The translations under genes were made by a program, and so were the position numbers. Of a stretch of 64,000 bases of DNA, positions 25,063-33,966 are shown piece by piece. Under the pieces are notes generated by a model. That model had not been told where the DNA came from. It searched no databases and saw nothing but the letters and a program-made list of their open reading frames with translations. The DNA lies in contig CALGIJ010000021.1 of the NCBI GenBank assembly GCA_937915545.1, positions 1-64,000 on the forward strand, written 5' to 3'. This DNA comes from an uncultured Desulfobacterales bacterium (lineage in GTDB: Bacteria > Desulfobacterota > Desulfobulbia > Desulfobulbales > Desulfocapsaceae). How positions within the stretch are numbered: the first letter of the stretch is position 1; every line of letters starts with the position of its first letter.

Positions 25063-27183
25063 ATGATGGAACAACATATCGCCGCCTACCGCGAAGAGGC
25101 CATCGAACTGCTGGCCGAACTGGAATCTTCGCTGCTCGAACTCGAGGAGACCCCGGACGACAAGGACCTCATCAGCCGGGTCTTTCGCGCCATGCACACC
25201 ATCAAGGGCTCCGGGGCGATGTTCGGCTTCGACGCCATCGCCAGGTTCACCCACGAGGTGGAAACGGTCTTCGACCTGGTGCGCAACGGCAAGATGGCAG
25301 TCACCAAGGAATTGCTCAGCCTGACCCTGCAGTCGCGCGATTATATCTCGGCCCTGCTCGACGCCTCCTCCGGCCTGGGCGAAGTCGACCAGGCCCGCGG
25401 CGAGGAGATCATCGCCGGCTTGCGTCGCCTCGAGCAGGGTGGGCGGGCCGCTCAGCCCGCCGCGCCGCCCCCCGCCGACCGCGAACCGCCGCCATCAGGC
25501 GGCCAGCCCGTGGCGGAGAAGAGCGTCACCTGGCGCATCCGCTTCGAGCCCAACCGCGAGCTGCTCCTCTGCGGCTCCAAGCCCCTGTCGCTGATCAACG
25601 AGCTGCGCGACCTCGGCACCTGCCAGGTCATCGCCCACTACGACAAGATTCCGGCGCTTGACGGCCTGGTGCCCGAGCACTGCTACCTCTACTGGGACAT
25701 CGTCCTCACCACCAGCCGCGGCGAGGCGGCCATCCGCGACGTCTTCATCTTCGTCGAGGACGACTGCCGCATCTCGGTCAAGCTCATCGACGACCCGAGC
25801 CGTGACCAGGAGCCGAACCGGCTCGGCGAGATCCTCGTCGACCGCGGCGACCTCGCCCCGGAGACGCTGCAGACGGTGCTTGCCCAGCAGAAACCCCTGG
25901 GCGAGCTGCTGGTGGCGAGCGGCGCGGTCAGCCCCGAAAAGGTGCAGTCGGCCCTCGTCGAGCAGCAGCAGGTCAAGGCGGTGCGCCAGGAGCGTGGCGC
26001 ACCGGAGGGGGCCGCCTCGATCCGCGTCCCGGCGGAGAAGCTCGACCAGCTGGTCAACCTGGTCGGCGAGATGGTCACCGTGCAGGCGCGGCTCTCCCAG
26101 GTGGCGGGCATGACCGGCGATCCGCGCTTCGTCTCCATCGCCGAGGAAGTCGAGCGCCTCACCAACGAGCTGCGCAACACCGCCCTCAACATCCGCATGC
26201 TGCCCATCGGCTCGACCTTCAGCAAGTTCAAGCGGCTGGTGCGCGATCTCTCCCTCGAACTCGGCAAGGAGATCGACATGGAGACCTTCGGCGCCGACAC
26301 CGAGCTCGACAAGACGGTCATCGAAAAGCTCAACGACCCCTTGGTGCACATCATCCGCAACTCCATCGACCATGGCATCGAGACCCCGGACAAGCGCCTG
26401 GCGGCGGGCAAGCCGCGGGTCGGCACCATCCGCCTCGGCGCCGAACACGCCGGCGACTCGGTACTCATCACCATCCATGACGACGGCGCCGGCATCAATC
26501 GCGAGGCCATCCATAAGAAAGCGATCGAGCTGGGCATGGTCTCGCCCAGCCTCGAGCTCTCCGACCAGGAGGTCTTCGGCTATATCTTCGCCCCCGGCTT
26601 CTCCATGGCCGCCAAGGTGACCAGCGTCTCCGGGCGCGGCGTCGGCATGGACGTGGTCAAGCGCGGCATCGAGGGGCTGCGCGGCACCATCGTCGTCGAC
26701 TCGAGCCTCGGCTCCGGCACCACCATCACCCTGAAGATCCCCCTGACCCTGGCGATCATCGAGAGCCTTTTGGTCAAGATCGGCGACAGCCACTTCGTCC
26801 TGCCGCTGACCTCGGTGGAGGAGTGCGTCGAGCTGTCCCGCGAGGACGTCGAGAAGGCCCACGGCCGTAACGTCGCCAACGTGCGCGGCCACCTCACCCC
26901 CTACATCAACCTGCGCCAGCAGTTCGGCATCACCGGCGAACGGCCGGATATCGAGCAGATCGTCATCGTCGGCGTCAAGGGCGGCCGCGTCGGCTTCGTC
27001 GTCGACTGCGTGGTTGGCGAACACCAGACGGTCATCAAGCCCCTCGGCGCCCTCTACCATGACGTCGTCGGCATCTCCGGGGCGACCATCCTCGGCGACG
27101 GCTCGGTGGCCTTGATCCTCGCCCCCGGCGACCTGGCGGAGCTGGCCGAGACCAGCGAACACCAGGCGATGGAACATTCCTGA
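25063..27183 (+). CDS. cheA: Chemotaxis histidine kinase CheA with MshEN-like insert
   Basis: This 706-aa kinase starts at ATG 25063 (ATG 25066 is also possible). The P1/HPt domain carries phospho-acceptor H45 (RAMHTIKGSGAMFGF). A P2-like domain follows (WRIRFEPNRELLLCG, YWDIVLTTSRGEAAI). Residues about 255-305 form an insert with two LGE(I/L)L(V)...G...PE(T/K) motifs (NRLGEILVDRGDLAPETL, LGELLVASGAVSPEKV) resembling the MshEN/GspE N-terminal fold. Dimerisation and catalytic domains have PLVHIIRNSIDHGIE, HDDGAGI and GRGVGMDVVK, and a C-terminal CheW-like P5 follows. It works with CheW (32057) and the receptors of this operon. Confidence 0.95.
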   Translation: MMEQHIAAYREEAIELLAELESSLLELEETPDDKDLISRVFRAMHTIKGSGAMFGFDAIARFTHEVETVFDLVRNGKMAVTKELLSLTLQSRDYISALLDASSGLGEVDQARGEEIIAGLRRLEQGGRAAQPAAPPPADREPPPSGGQPVAEKSVTWRIRFEPNRELLLCGSKPLSLINELRDLGTCQVIAHYDKIPALDGLVPEHCYLYWDIVLTTSRGEAAIRDVFIFVEDDCRISVKLIDDPSRDQEPNRLGEILVDRGDLAPETLQTVLAQQKPLGELLVASGAVSPEKVQSALVEQQQVKAVRQERGAPEGAASIRVPAEKLDQLVNLVGEMVTVQARLSQVAGMTGDPRFVSIAEEVERLTNELRNTALNIRMLPIGSTFSKFKRLVRDLSLELGKEIDMETFGADTELDKTVIEKLNDPLVHIIRNSIDHGIETPDKRLAAGKPRVGTIRLGAEHAGDSVLITIHDDGAGINREAIHKKAIELGMVSPSLELSDQEVFGYIFAPGFSMAAKVTSVSGRGVGMDVVKRGIEGLRGTIVVDSSLGSGTTITLKIPLTLAIIESLLVKIGDSHFVLPLTSVEECVELSREDVEKAHGRNVANVRGHLTPYINLRQQFGITGERPDIEQIVIVGVKGGRVGFVVDCVVGEHQTVIKPLGALYHDVVGISGATILGDGSVALILAPGDLAELAETSEHQAMEHS

Positions 27184-27201
27184 ACCACAGGCGAGGACAC
27201 C

Positions 27202-27810
27202 ATGGCCTTTACCTTCTTCATGCGCGACCAGCCGACCCTGGAACATGCCGCCGACCACATGATCCCCTATGCCAGCGGCCGCAGCCGCATCAAGATCTGG
27301 GACGCCGGCTGCGCCCTCGGCCAGGAGACCTATACCATCGCCATGATTTTCGCCGAGAAGATGAACCCCTTCGGCTTCAAGAACCTGCGCATCGAGGCCA
27401 CCGATCATGACAGCGACAACAACTTCGGCGACGTGGTGACGACGGCGGTCTACCCCGAAGAAGAGCTCAAGCGCACCCCGAAGAACCTGCTCGACAAGTA
27501 CTTCGAACATGCCGACCGCCCCGGCCATCTGCGCGTCAAGCCGGTACTGCGCGAGCGGGTCAACTTCCGCTACCACGACCTCCTCTCCCTGACCCCAGCC
27601 GGGCAGGACTACTGCCTCATCGTCTGCAAGAACGTGCTGCTCCACTTCCAGTACAGTGAGCGGGTCGAGGTCTTCAAGATGTTCCACCGCGCTCTCGCCC
27701 CGGGCGGGTATCTCGCCAACGAGAACACCCAGAAGCTACCCGGCGAGGTGGCCCACCTCTTCACCCAGGTGGTGCCCGACGCCCAGGTCTACAAAAAGGT
27801 CGGAGGCTGA
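27202..27810 (+). CDS. CheR-like methyltransferase lacking the N-terminal domain
   Basis: This 202-aa protein corresponds only to the SAM-binding catalytic half of CheR. It has TFFMRDQPTLEHA, motif I IWDAGCALGQETYTIAM, the acidic strand IEATDHDSD, CLIVCKNVLLHFQYSERV, and RALAPGGYLAN. The helical domain that docks the receptor is missing, and family members are normally about 270-290 aa. The SAM site has a Cys-Ala-Leu-Gly variant of GCSTGEE. A complete CheR is encoded separately at 32611, so this is a second, divergent copy. It may be a specialised enzyme or a regulatory relic. Confidence 0.8.
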   Translation: MAFTFFMRDQPTLEHAADHMIPYASGRSRIKIWDAGCALGQETYTIAMIFAEKMNPFGFKNLRIEATDHDSDNNFGDVVTTAVYPEEELKRTPKNLLDKYFEHADRPGHLRVKPVLRERVNFRYHDLLSLTPAGQDYCLIVCKNVLLHFQYSERVEVFKMFHRALAPGGYLANENTQKLPGEVAHLFTQVVPDAQVYKKVGG

Positions 27811-27814
27811 GAAG

Positions 27815-28474
27815 ATGCGCATCGTGCCCCTGCACAAGACGAAGCGGACCTACAGCTGCAATGCCTACCTCATCCTCGGCGACTGGAACCGGGTGGAGGA
27901 CGTCAACACCCTCATCGACCCCGGCATCGACGACTTCGTAGTGGCCGAGATCGAAGGCCTCTCCACCGGCTTCGGCAAGGTCCCGGTGCAGCAGATCCTC
28001 CTTACCCACAACCATTTCGACCACGCCGCCGGCGCCCTGGCCATCAAGAAGCGCTACCAGGCGAGAATTCTCGCCGCCGTCGACGGCCCCGGGGTTGACG
28101 AGCTGCTCCCCGACGGCCGCTTCGTCAAGGCCGGCGACGATTTCCTCGAGGTACTCCATGCCCCGGTCCACTCTTCCGATTCGCTATGCTTCTACGCCCC
28201 GGCGCAGAAGGCCCTCTTTTCCGGGGACATGCAGCTCAAGCCGCAGCTGGTCGGCGACGACTGCCGGCAGGACTATCTGGCCATCCTCAAGAAGCTGGCC
28301 GGCCGCGATATAACGGCCATCTATTCCGGCCATGACCGTCCGGTCGAGAAAGGCTGCAACACCCTCATCCGAGAAATTCTGGCCGGTCTGCGCGGCAATG
28401 GCGACCGCGTCGCCGCCGCCAGCAGGCTGACGACTGACAGCAACAACGAGGCGAACACCAAGCAACATCCATAA
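27815..28474 (+). CDS. Metallo-beta-lactamase-fold hydrolase inside the chemotaxis operon
   Basis: This 219-aa protein starts at ATG 27815, 4 bp after the CheR-like gene. It has the metal motif H65-x-H67-x-D69-H70 (LLTHNHFDHAAGAL) plus LFSGDMQLKP and YSGHDRPVEKG, as in glyoxalase-II-like hydrolases. The HxHxDH form argues for a zinc or mixed-metal hydrolase rather than the HxExDH diiron form of flavodiiron-derived oxygen sensors used in some chemotaxis systems. Its substrate is unknown. The next gene is the large receptor. Confidence 0.85.
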   Translation: MRIVPLHKTKRTYSCNAYLILGDWNRVEDVNTLIDPGIDDFVVAEIEGLSTGFGKVPVQQILLTHNHFDHAAGALAIKKRYQARILAAVDGPGVDELLPDGRFVKAGDDFLEVLHAPVHSSDSLCFYAPAQKALFSGDMQLKPQLVGDDCRQDYLAILKKLAGRDITAIYSGHDRPVEKGCNTLIREILAGLRGNGDRVAAASRLTTDSNNEANTKQHP

Positions 28475-28497
28475 CAACCACAGCAATGGAGGGAGAC

Positions 28498-31400
28498 ATG
28501 GGCTGGTTCAACAACATGACATTGAAGGGCAAGCTGTTATGCGGCTTTATCACCGTAGCGATCATCGCCGGGGTCATCGGCGGTTTCGGCATCTATAATA
28601 TCAAGCAGATCGCCGCCGCCGACACCAAGCTCTACGAGCAGATCACCGTGCCCCTCAGCGAGCTGACCGAAGTCTCCGTCGCCTTCCAGCGGCTGCGGGT
28701 CAACGCCCGCGACATCGTCACCGCCGACAGCGCCGAAAAGCGCGAGCACTTTGCCGGCAGGATCAAGGAGCTGCGCGAGTCCATCGACAAGAACGCCGCC
28801 AGCTACGAAAAAACCCTGTTCTCGGAAGAAGGCAAGAAGCTCTTCGAGGACTTCAAAAAGACTCGCGCCGCCTATGGCCCCCATCTCGACCGCATCATGG
28901 CCCTCGCCCGCGAAGGGCGCACCGCCGACGCCATGGCGCTTCTCAACGGTGACGCCGCCAAGACCTCGCGTGACGAGCAGAACGCCATCGCCGCCATGGT
29001 CGAGGCCAAGATCGAACAGGGCAAGCTTATCGCCGATCACAACAGCAGCGCCGCCGGCACCGCCAGCACCGTGATGACCGTCCTCGCCGTGCTCGGTGCC
29101 CTGGTGGCGGTGGCCATCGGCCTGTTCATCGCCAGCATCGTCATGAAGCAGCTCGGCGCCGATCCCCGCGAGGTCGGCGAGGTCGCCAACCTGGTGGGCG
29201 CCGGCGATCTCTCCAAAGACATCAAGCTGAACAGCGGCGACACCACCAGCGTCATGGCAGCGATGAAAAAGATGGTCGACTCCATCCGCCTCCTCGCCTC
29301 CGACGCCAACATGCTCGCCAAGGCAGCGGTGGATGGCAAACTCGCCACCCGCGCCGACGCCTCCAAACACCAGGGCGAATACCGATCCATCGTCACCGGC
29401 GTCAACGACACCCTCGACGCGGTCATCGGGCCGCTCAACGTCGCCGCCGAGTACGTCGACCGCATCTCCAAGGGCGACATCCCACCGCGCATCACCGACA
29501 CCTACAACGGCGACTTCAATGAGATCAAGAACAACCTCAACGTCTGCATCGACGCGGTCAGCCTGCTGGTAACCGACGCCAAGATGCTCTCCAGGGCGGC
29601 GGTGGACGGCAAGCTCGCCACCCGCGCCGACGCCTCCAAACACCAGGGCGACTTCCGCAATATCGTCCAGGGCGTCAACGAGACCCTCGACGCGGTTATC
29701 GGCCCCTTGAACGTCGCCGCCGAGTATGTCGACCGTATCTCCAAAGGCGATATCCCACCGCATATCAACGACAACTACAACGGTGATTTCAACGAGATCA
29801 AGAACAATCTCAACAACATGGTCAAGATGATGAACGACCTCTTGGCCCAGACCGATATCCTCATCCAGGGCGCCGCCAACGGCGAGCTCGACAAACGCGC
29901 CGACGCCGCCCTCTTCGTCGGCGGCTGGAACAAGCTGGTCTCGGGCGTCAACGATACCGTGGTCAACATCGTCAACCCCTTGCGCGTGACCGCCGACTAT
30001 GTCGACAAGGTCGCCAAGGGCACCATCCCGCCGACCATCACCACCGAGTACAAGGGCGAGTACAACGTCATCAAGAACAACCTCAACAACATGGTCAAGA
30101 TGATGAACGACCTCTTGGCCCAGACCGATATCCTCATCCAGGGCGCCGCCAACGGCGAGCTCGACAAACGCGCCGACGCCGCCCTCTTCGTCGGCGGCTG
30201 GAACAAGCTGGTCTCGGGCGTCAACGATACCGTGGTCAACATCGTCAACCCCTTGCGCGTGACCGCCGACTATGTCGACAAGGTCGCCAAGGGCACCATC
30301 CCGCCGACCATCACCACCGAGTACAAGGGCGAGTACAACGTCATCAAGAACAACCTCAACAACATGGTCAAGATGATGAACGACCTCTTGGCCCAGACCG
30401 ATATCCTCATCCAGGGCGCCGCCAACGGCGAGCTCGACAAACGCGCCGACGCCGCCCTCTTCGTCGGCGGCTGGAACAAGCTGGTCTCGGGCGTCAACGA
30501 TACCGTGGTCAACATCGTCAACCCCTTGCGCGTGACCGCCGACTATGTCGACAAGGTCGCCAAGGGCACCATCCCGCCGACCATCACCACCGAGTACAAG
30601 GGCGAGTACAACGTCATCAAGAACAACCTCAACAACATGGTCAAGATGATGAACGACCTCTTGGCCCAGACCGATATCCTCATCCAGGGCGCCGCCAACG
30701 GCGAGCTCGACAAACGTGCCAACGCCGACCTCTTCGTTGGCGGCTGGAACAAGCTGGTCCAGGGTGTCAACGATACCGTCACCAATATCGTCAACCCCTT
30801 GATGGTCACCGCCGACTATGTCGCCAAGGTCTCGGTGGGCGACATGCCGCCGCAGATCACCGACATTTACAAGGGCCAGTACAATCTTATCAAGAACAAC
30901 CTCAACACCCTCATCGAGGCCACCAACTCGATCACCGCCAATGCCAAGCAGGTCAGTCAGGGCAACCTGATGGTCGAGCTCAAGAAGCGCAGCGAGCGTG
31001 ACGAGCTGATGGAGTCCCTCTCCAACATGGTGGAGAAGCTCAAGGAGGTGGTCACCGAGGTGCAGAGCTCGGCCGACAACGTCGCCTCCGGGGCCCAGGA
31101 GATGAGCGCCACCGCCCAGAACATGAGCCAGGGTGCCACCGAGCAGGCGGCCAGCGCCGAGGAGGTCAGCTCGTCCATGGAGCAGATGGCCTCCAACATC
31201 CGCCAGAACACCGACAACGCCATGCAGACCGAGAAGATCGCCGTCAAGAGCGCCAACGACGCCAAGGAAGGTGGCAAGGCGGTGGCCGAGACGGTCAATG
31301 CGATGAAGGAAATCGCCACCAAGATCTCCATCATCGAGGAGATTGCCAGGCAGACCAACCTGCTTGCCCTGAACGCGGCCATCGAGGCGGCCCGCGCCGG

Positions 31401-31950
31401 CGAGCACGGCAAGGGTTTCGCGGTGGTCGCCTCCGAGGTGCGCAAGCTGGCCGAGCGCAGCCAGGCGGCAGCGGGCGAGATCAGCACCCTGTCGACGACC
31501 AGTGTCGCCATCGCCGAGCAGGCCGGCGAGATGCTGGCGCGCATGCTGCCCGACATCCAGAAGACCGCCGAGCTGGTGCAGGAGATCAGCGCCTCCTCCA
31601 AGGAGCAGGATACCGGCGCCGACCAGATCAACCGCGCCATCCAGCAGCTCGACCAGGTCATCCAGCAGAACGCCGGTTCGGCGGAAGAGATGGCCTCGAC
31701 CACCGAGGAACTGTCCAGCCAGGCCGAGCAGCTCAAGTCGGTGATCGCCTTCTTCTCCCTCGACAGCGGCCGGCAGCGGCGGGCCATCCCGGCCATGCAG
31801 CAGCGCCAGGCCCACAAGCCCCTGGCCCTCGGCCACACTGCCCCCAAAGCCAAGGCGCCGGTGAAGGCCAAGGAGACCACGGCTATCCACCTCGACCTCG
31901 GCGGCAAGGGCAAGGCCGATTCCCTCGACGAGGAATTCGAGAGATTCTAG
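28498..31950 (+). CDS. Giant methyl-accepting chemotaxis protein with poly-HAMP array
   Basis: This 1150-aa receptor starts at ATG 28498, 5 nt after GGAGG. It has TM1 (about 13-34), a four-helix-bundle-type periplasmic domain (about 35-187) and TM2 (about 190-213). After a membrane-proximal HAMP come about six ~91-residue di-HAMP modules (residues ~265-805), four of which derive from a 273-bp tandem repeat. The signalling domain has NLLALNAAIEAARAGEHGKG at about 954, then FAVVASEVRKLAERS. The tail ends DEEFERF, a possible tether for CheR/CheB-type enzymes. Typical MCPs have one HAMP and 500-700 aa. It is the main receptor of the operon, upstream of cheW, cheR, cheD and cheB. Confidence 0.93.
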   Translation: MGWFNNMTLKGKLLCGFITVAIIAGVIGGFGIYNIKQIAAADTKLYEQITVPLSELTEVSVAFQRLRVNARDIVTADSAEKREHFAGRIKELRESIDKNAASYEKTLFSEEGKKLFEDFKKTRAAYGPHLDRIMALAREGRTADAMALLNGDAAKTSRDEQNAIAAMVEAKIEQGKLIADHNSSAAGTASTVMTVLAVLGALVAVAIGLFIASIVMKQLGADPREVGEVANLVGAGDLSKDIKLNSGDTTSVMAAMKKMVDSIRLLASDANMLAKAAVDGKLATRADASKHQGEYRSIVTGVNDTLDAVIGPLNVAAEYVDRISKGDIPPRITDTYNGDFNEIKNNLNVCIDAVSLLVTDAKMLSRAAVDGKLATRADASKHQGDFRNIVQGVNETLDAVIGPLNVAAEYVDRISKGDIPPHINDNYNGDFNEIKNNLNNMVKMMNDLLAQTDILIQGAANGELDKRADAALFVGGWNKLVSGVNDTVVNIVNPLRVTADYVDKVAKGTIPPTITTEYKGEYNVIKNNLNNMVKMMNDLLAQTDILIQGAANGELDKRADAALFVGGWNKLVSGVNDTVVNIVNPLRVTADYVDKVAKGTIPPTITTEYKGEYNVIKNNLNNMVKMMNDLLAQTDILIQGAANGELDKRADAALFVGGWNKLVSGVNDTVVNIVNPLRVTADYVDKVAKGTIPPTITTEYKGEYNVIKNNLNNMVKMMNDLLAQTDILIQGAANGELDKRANADLFVGGWNKLVQGVNDTVTNIVNPLMVTADYVAKVSVGDMPPQITDIYKGQYNLIKNNLNTLIEATNSITANAKQVSQGNLMVELKKRSERDELMESLSNMVEKLKEVVTEVQSSADNVASGAQEMSATAQNMSQGATEQAASAEEVSSSMEQMASNIRQNTDNAMQTEKIAVKSANDAKEGGKAVAETVNAMKEIATKISIIEEIARQTNLLALNAAIEAARAGEHGKGFAVVASEVRKLAERSQAAAGEISTLSTTSVAIAEQAGEMLARMLPDIQKTAELVQEISASSKEQDTGADQINRAIQQLDQVIQQNAGSAEEMASTTEELSSQAEQLKSVIAFFSLDSGRQRRAIPAMQQRQAHKPLALGHTAPKAKAPVKAKETTAIHLDLGGKGKADSLDEEFERF
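29809..30716 (+). repeat. Tandem repeat, 273-bp period, coding for di-HAMP modules
   Basis: A 908-bp tract repeats with a 273-bp (91-codon) period, about 3.3 copies, and I see no base difference between copies. Copies start at the same codon at 29818, 30091, 30364 and 30637; the fourth diverges from 30717. Two older, diverged modules lie upstream (about 29290-29800). Identity at synonymous sites implies recent duplication or gene conversion. Copy number could vary between strains or be miscounted in short-read assemblies. Confidence 0.95.
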
Positions 31951-31989
31951 GAGCCAGGCAGGACAAAGGCCAACCAGTCAAGGGCATAT

Positions 31990-32018
31990 CCCGGCCGGGG
32001 TCGCCACCCCCGGCCGGG
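31990..32018 (+). other. Strong GC hairpin between the receptor gene and cheW
   Basis: CCCGGCCGGGG (31990-32000) pairs perfectly with CCCCGGCCGGG (32008-32018) over the 7-nt loop TCGCCAC. It lies 39 bp after the receptor stop and 39 bp before the cheW start. There is no T-run. Confidence 0.65.
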
Positions 32019-32056
32019 GAACGGACCAGGCGCCAGCTGCCCAGAGGAGGACATCC

Positions 32057-32545
32057 ATGAGCGTTCCAGGAATTACCGAAACCGTGCAGTACCTGACCTT
32101 CAAGCTCGCCGAGGAGATCTTCGCCTTCGACGTCGCCAAAGTGCGCGAGATCCTCGAGCTGACCACCATCACCAAAGTGCCGCAGACCCCGGAATTCATG
32201 CGCGGCGTCATCAACCTGCGCGGCTCGGTGGTGCCGGTCATCGATCTGCGTCTCAACTTCGGCATGAGCCGCACCGAGCAGACCATCAACACCTGCATTA
32301 TCGTCGTCGAGGTCAACCTCGAGGAGGAGACCCTGGTCCTCGGGGTGCTGGCCGACTCGGTGCAGGAGGTGGTGGAGATGGAACCGGAGTCCATCGAGCC
32401 GCCACCGCAGCTCGGCACCCGTCTCAACACCAAGTTCATCAAGGGCATGGGCAAGGTCAACAGCGACTTCGTGATGATTCTCGATATCGACAAGATCTTC
32501 TCCACCAAAGATCTCGCCGAGCTGCAGGCCACCATGGAGCAGTAG
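32057..32545 (+). CDS. cheW: Chemotaxis coupling protein CheW
   Basis: This 162-aa single-domain CheW starts at ATG 32057, 6 nt after AGGAGG. The two beta-barrel halves are recognisable from YLTFKLAEEIFAFDVAKVRE, TPEFMRGVINLRGSVVPVID and VLGVLADSVQEVVEMEPESI. It couples the receptors to CheA P5. It is the only dedicated CheW in the window, so it is expected to serve the poly-HAMP receptor and possibly the others. A 7-bp perfect GC hairpin follows before cheR. Confidence 0.95.
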   Translation: MSVPGITETVQYLTFKLAEEIFAFDVAKVREILELTTITKVPQTPEFMRGVINLRGSVVPVIDLRLNFGMSRTEQTINTCIIVVEVNLEEETLVLGVLADSVQEVVEMEPESIEPPPQLGTRLNTKFIKGMGKVNSDFVMILDIDKIFSTKDLAELQATMEQ

Positions 32546-32570
32546 CACCACCGCTGTCGCACCATCGTCA

Positions 32571-32588
32571 GGGGGGCCCAGGCCCCCC
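32571..32588 (+). other. GC hairpin between cheW and cheR
   Basis: GGGGGGC (32571-32577) pairs with GCCCCCC (32582-32588) over the loop CCAG. It lies 25 bp after the cheW stop and 22 bp before the cheR ATG, with no T-run. Confidence 0.55.
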
Positions 32589-32610
32589 GTAACGTCACGG
32601 GAAGAGCACC

Positions 32611-33459
32611 ATGGCCATTTTCGCTCCGGCAAAGATGAAGGACAAGGTCTTCCAGAGCTTCAGCTCCTTCATCTACGACAAGGTCGGCATCCAGATGCCG
32701 CCCTCGAAGAAGACCATGCTCGAGGCACGGCTGCAGAAGCGCCTCAAGCAGCTGGGCATCGCCACCTTCGAGGAATACGGCGAGTTCGTCTTCAGCCGCG
32801 AAGGCCAGGAGAGCGAGCTGGTGCACATGATCGACGTGGTCACCACCAACAAGACCGACTTCTTCCGCGAGCCCGGCCATTTTTCCTTTCTCACCTCCCG
32901 GGCCCTCCCAGCGGTCGAGAAGATGCGCCCCGTCACGCGCTCCCAGCCGCTGCGCATCTGGAGCGCCGGCTGCTCCAGCGGCGAGGAGCCCTACACCCTG
33001 ACCATGGTGCTCAGCGAGTACATGGCCGAGCACCGCGACTTCGATTTCACCCTGCTCGCCTCCGACATCTCGACGCGCATCCTCGAGGCGGCACAGAACG
33101 GCGTCTACCCCGAGGACCGCACCGGCGACATCCCCCCGCTGCTCAAGAAGAAATACCTCCTGCGCAGCCGGGACCGTTCGCGCGGCCTGGTGCGCATCTG
33201 CCCCGAGCTGCGCGCCAAGATCACCTTCCGCCGCATCAACTTCATGGACGCCGAGTTCGGCATAAGCGAGAAGATGGACATCATCTTCTGCCGCAACGTG
33301 GTCATCTACTTCGACAAGGAGACCCAGGAAAGGCTGATGCAGAAGTTCCACCGCCAGCTGCGCCCCGGAGGCTTCCTCTTCCTCGGCCATTCCGAGACCC
33401 TCAACGGTCTCGATGTCGACTTCACCATGGTAGGCTCCACCGTCTACCAGCGTCCATGA
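32611..33459 (+). CDS. cheR: Chemotaxis protein methyltransferase CheR
   Basis: This 282-aa protein is a complete CheR. The N-terminal helical domain (DKVGIQMPPSKKTMLEARLQ) is followed by the SAM-binding domain with VTTNKTDFFREPGHF, SAGCSSGEEPYTLTMVL, LLASDIST and IIFCRNVVIYFDKETQE. It methylates Glu residues in receptor cytoplasmic helices. It overlaps cheD by 4 bp (ATGA). The acidic C-terminus of the poly-HAMP receptor may recruit it. Confidence 0.95.
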   Translation: MAIFAPAKMKDKVFQSFSSFIYDKVGIQMPPSKKTMLEARLQKRLKQLGIATFEEYGEFVFSREGQESELVHMIDVVTTNKTDFFREPGHFSFLTSRALPAVEKMRPVTRSQPLRIWSAGCSSGEEPYTLTMVLSEYMAEHRDFDFTLLASDISTRILEAAQNGVYPEDRTGDIPPLLKKKYLLRSRDRSRGLVRICPELRAKITFRRINFMDAEFGISEKMDIIFCRNVVIYFDKETQERLMQKFHRQLRPGGFLFLGHSETLNGLDVDFTMVGSTVYQRP

Positions 33460-33962
33460 GAGAACTCGTCGCCGGCCATCACACCAATGTCTTTCTCAAA
33501 CCCGGCGAAGCCGTATTCTCCCGCCATCCCATCCTCGTCTCCACCATCCTCGGCTCGTGCATCTCGGTGACCATGTTCTCGCCGGCGCGGGGGGTCGGCG
33601 CCATCTGCCACGCCATGTTTCCCCGGGCCGCCCCCAACCAGACCAGCCTCTACTACGTCGAGCCGGCCCTGCGCTACATCTACCGCAAGATGCAGGCCAA
33701 CAAGGCGGTCGACGACCTCGAGGTCAAGCTCTTCGGCGGGGCGGCGGTGCTCGGCGGCCCCGGCCAGGCCGAGCCCAGCAAGGGGGTGGGCGAGCAGAAC
33801 CTCGCCGCCGCCGTCAGGGTGCTGCAGGAGCTCGGCCTGAAAATACTGAAACAGGATACCGGCGGCACCCGCGGCCGCAAGATCCATTTTTCCATGAAAA
33901 CCGGCGACGTCTACCTGCGCCGCCTGCGGCAGAACGACGCCGCCTTGTACTGGGAGAGGTGA
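33456..33962 (+). CDS. cheD: Chemoreceptor glutamine deamidase CheD
   Basis: This is a 168-aa CheD-family protein. Catalytic residues appear as C35 in STILGSCISVTM and H52 in AICHAMFPRA, followed by YVEPALRYIYRKM and VKLFGGAAVLGG. It deamidates specific receptor Gln residues to Glu to create methylation sites. It is translationally coupled to cheR (4-bp overlap) and lies 4 bp before cheB. Confidence 0.93.
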   Translation: MRELVAGHHTNVFLKPGEAVFSRHPILVSTILGSCISVTMFSPARGVGAICHAMFPRAAPNQTSLYYVEPALRYIYRKMQANKAVDDLEVKLFGGAAVLGGPGQAEPSKGVGEQNLAAAVRVLQELGLKILKQDTGGTRGRKIHFSMKTGDVYLRRLRQNDAALYWER

Positions 33963-33966
33963 AGCC

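Noticed and set aside
27815..28474. MBL protein as an ODP-type diiron oxygen sensor known from spirochete chemotaxis
   Set aside because: The metal motif is HxHxDH, not the HxExDH of flavodiiron-derived sensors. It was kept as a hydrolase with a note on context.
29809..30716. Regular repeats as a CRISPR array
   Set aside because: Units are 273 bp, contiguous, in frame and coding. There are no short repeats with unique spacers.
28537..31890. Antisense open frame of over 1100 codons opposite the poly-HAMP receptor
   Set aside because: It is a by-product of the GC-rich, repeat-containing codons of the receptor. It has no motifs and no start signals. Similar long antisense frames opposite other genes were also left out.
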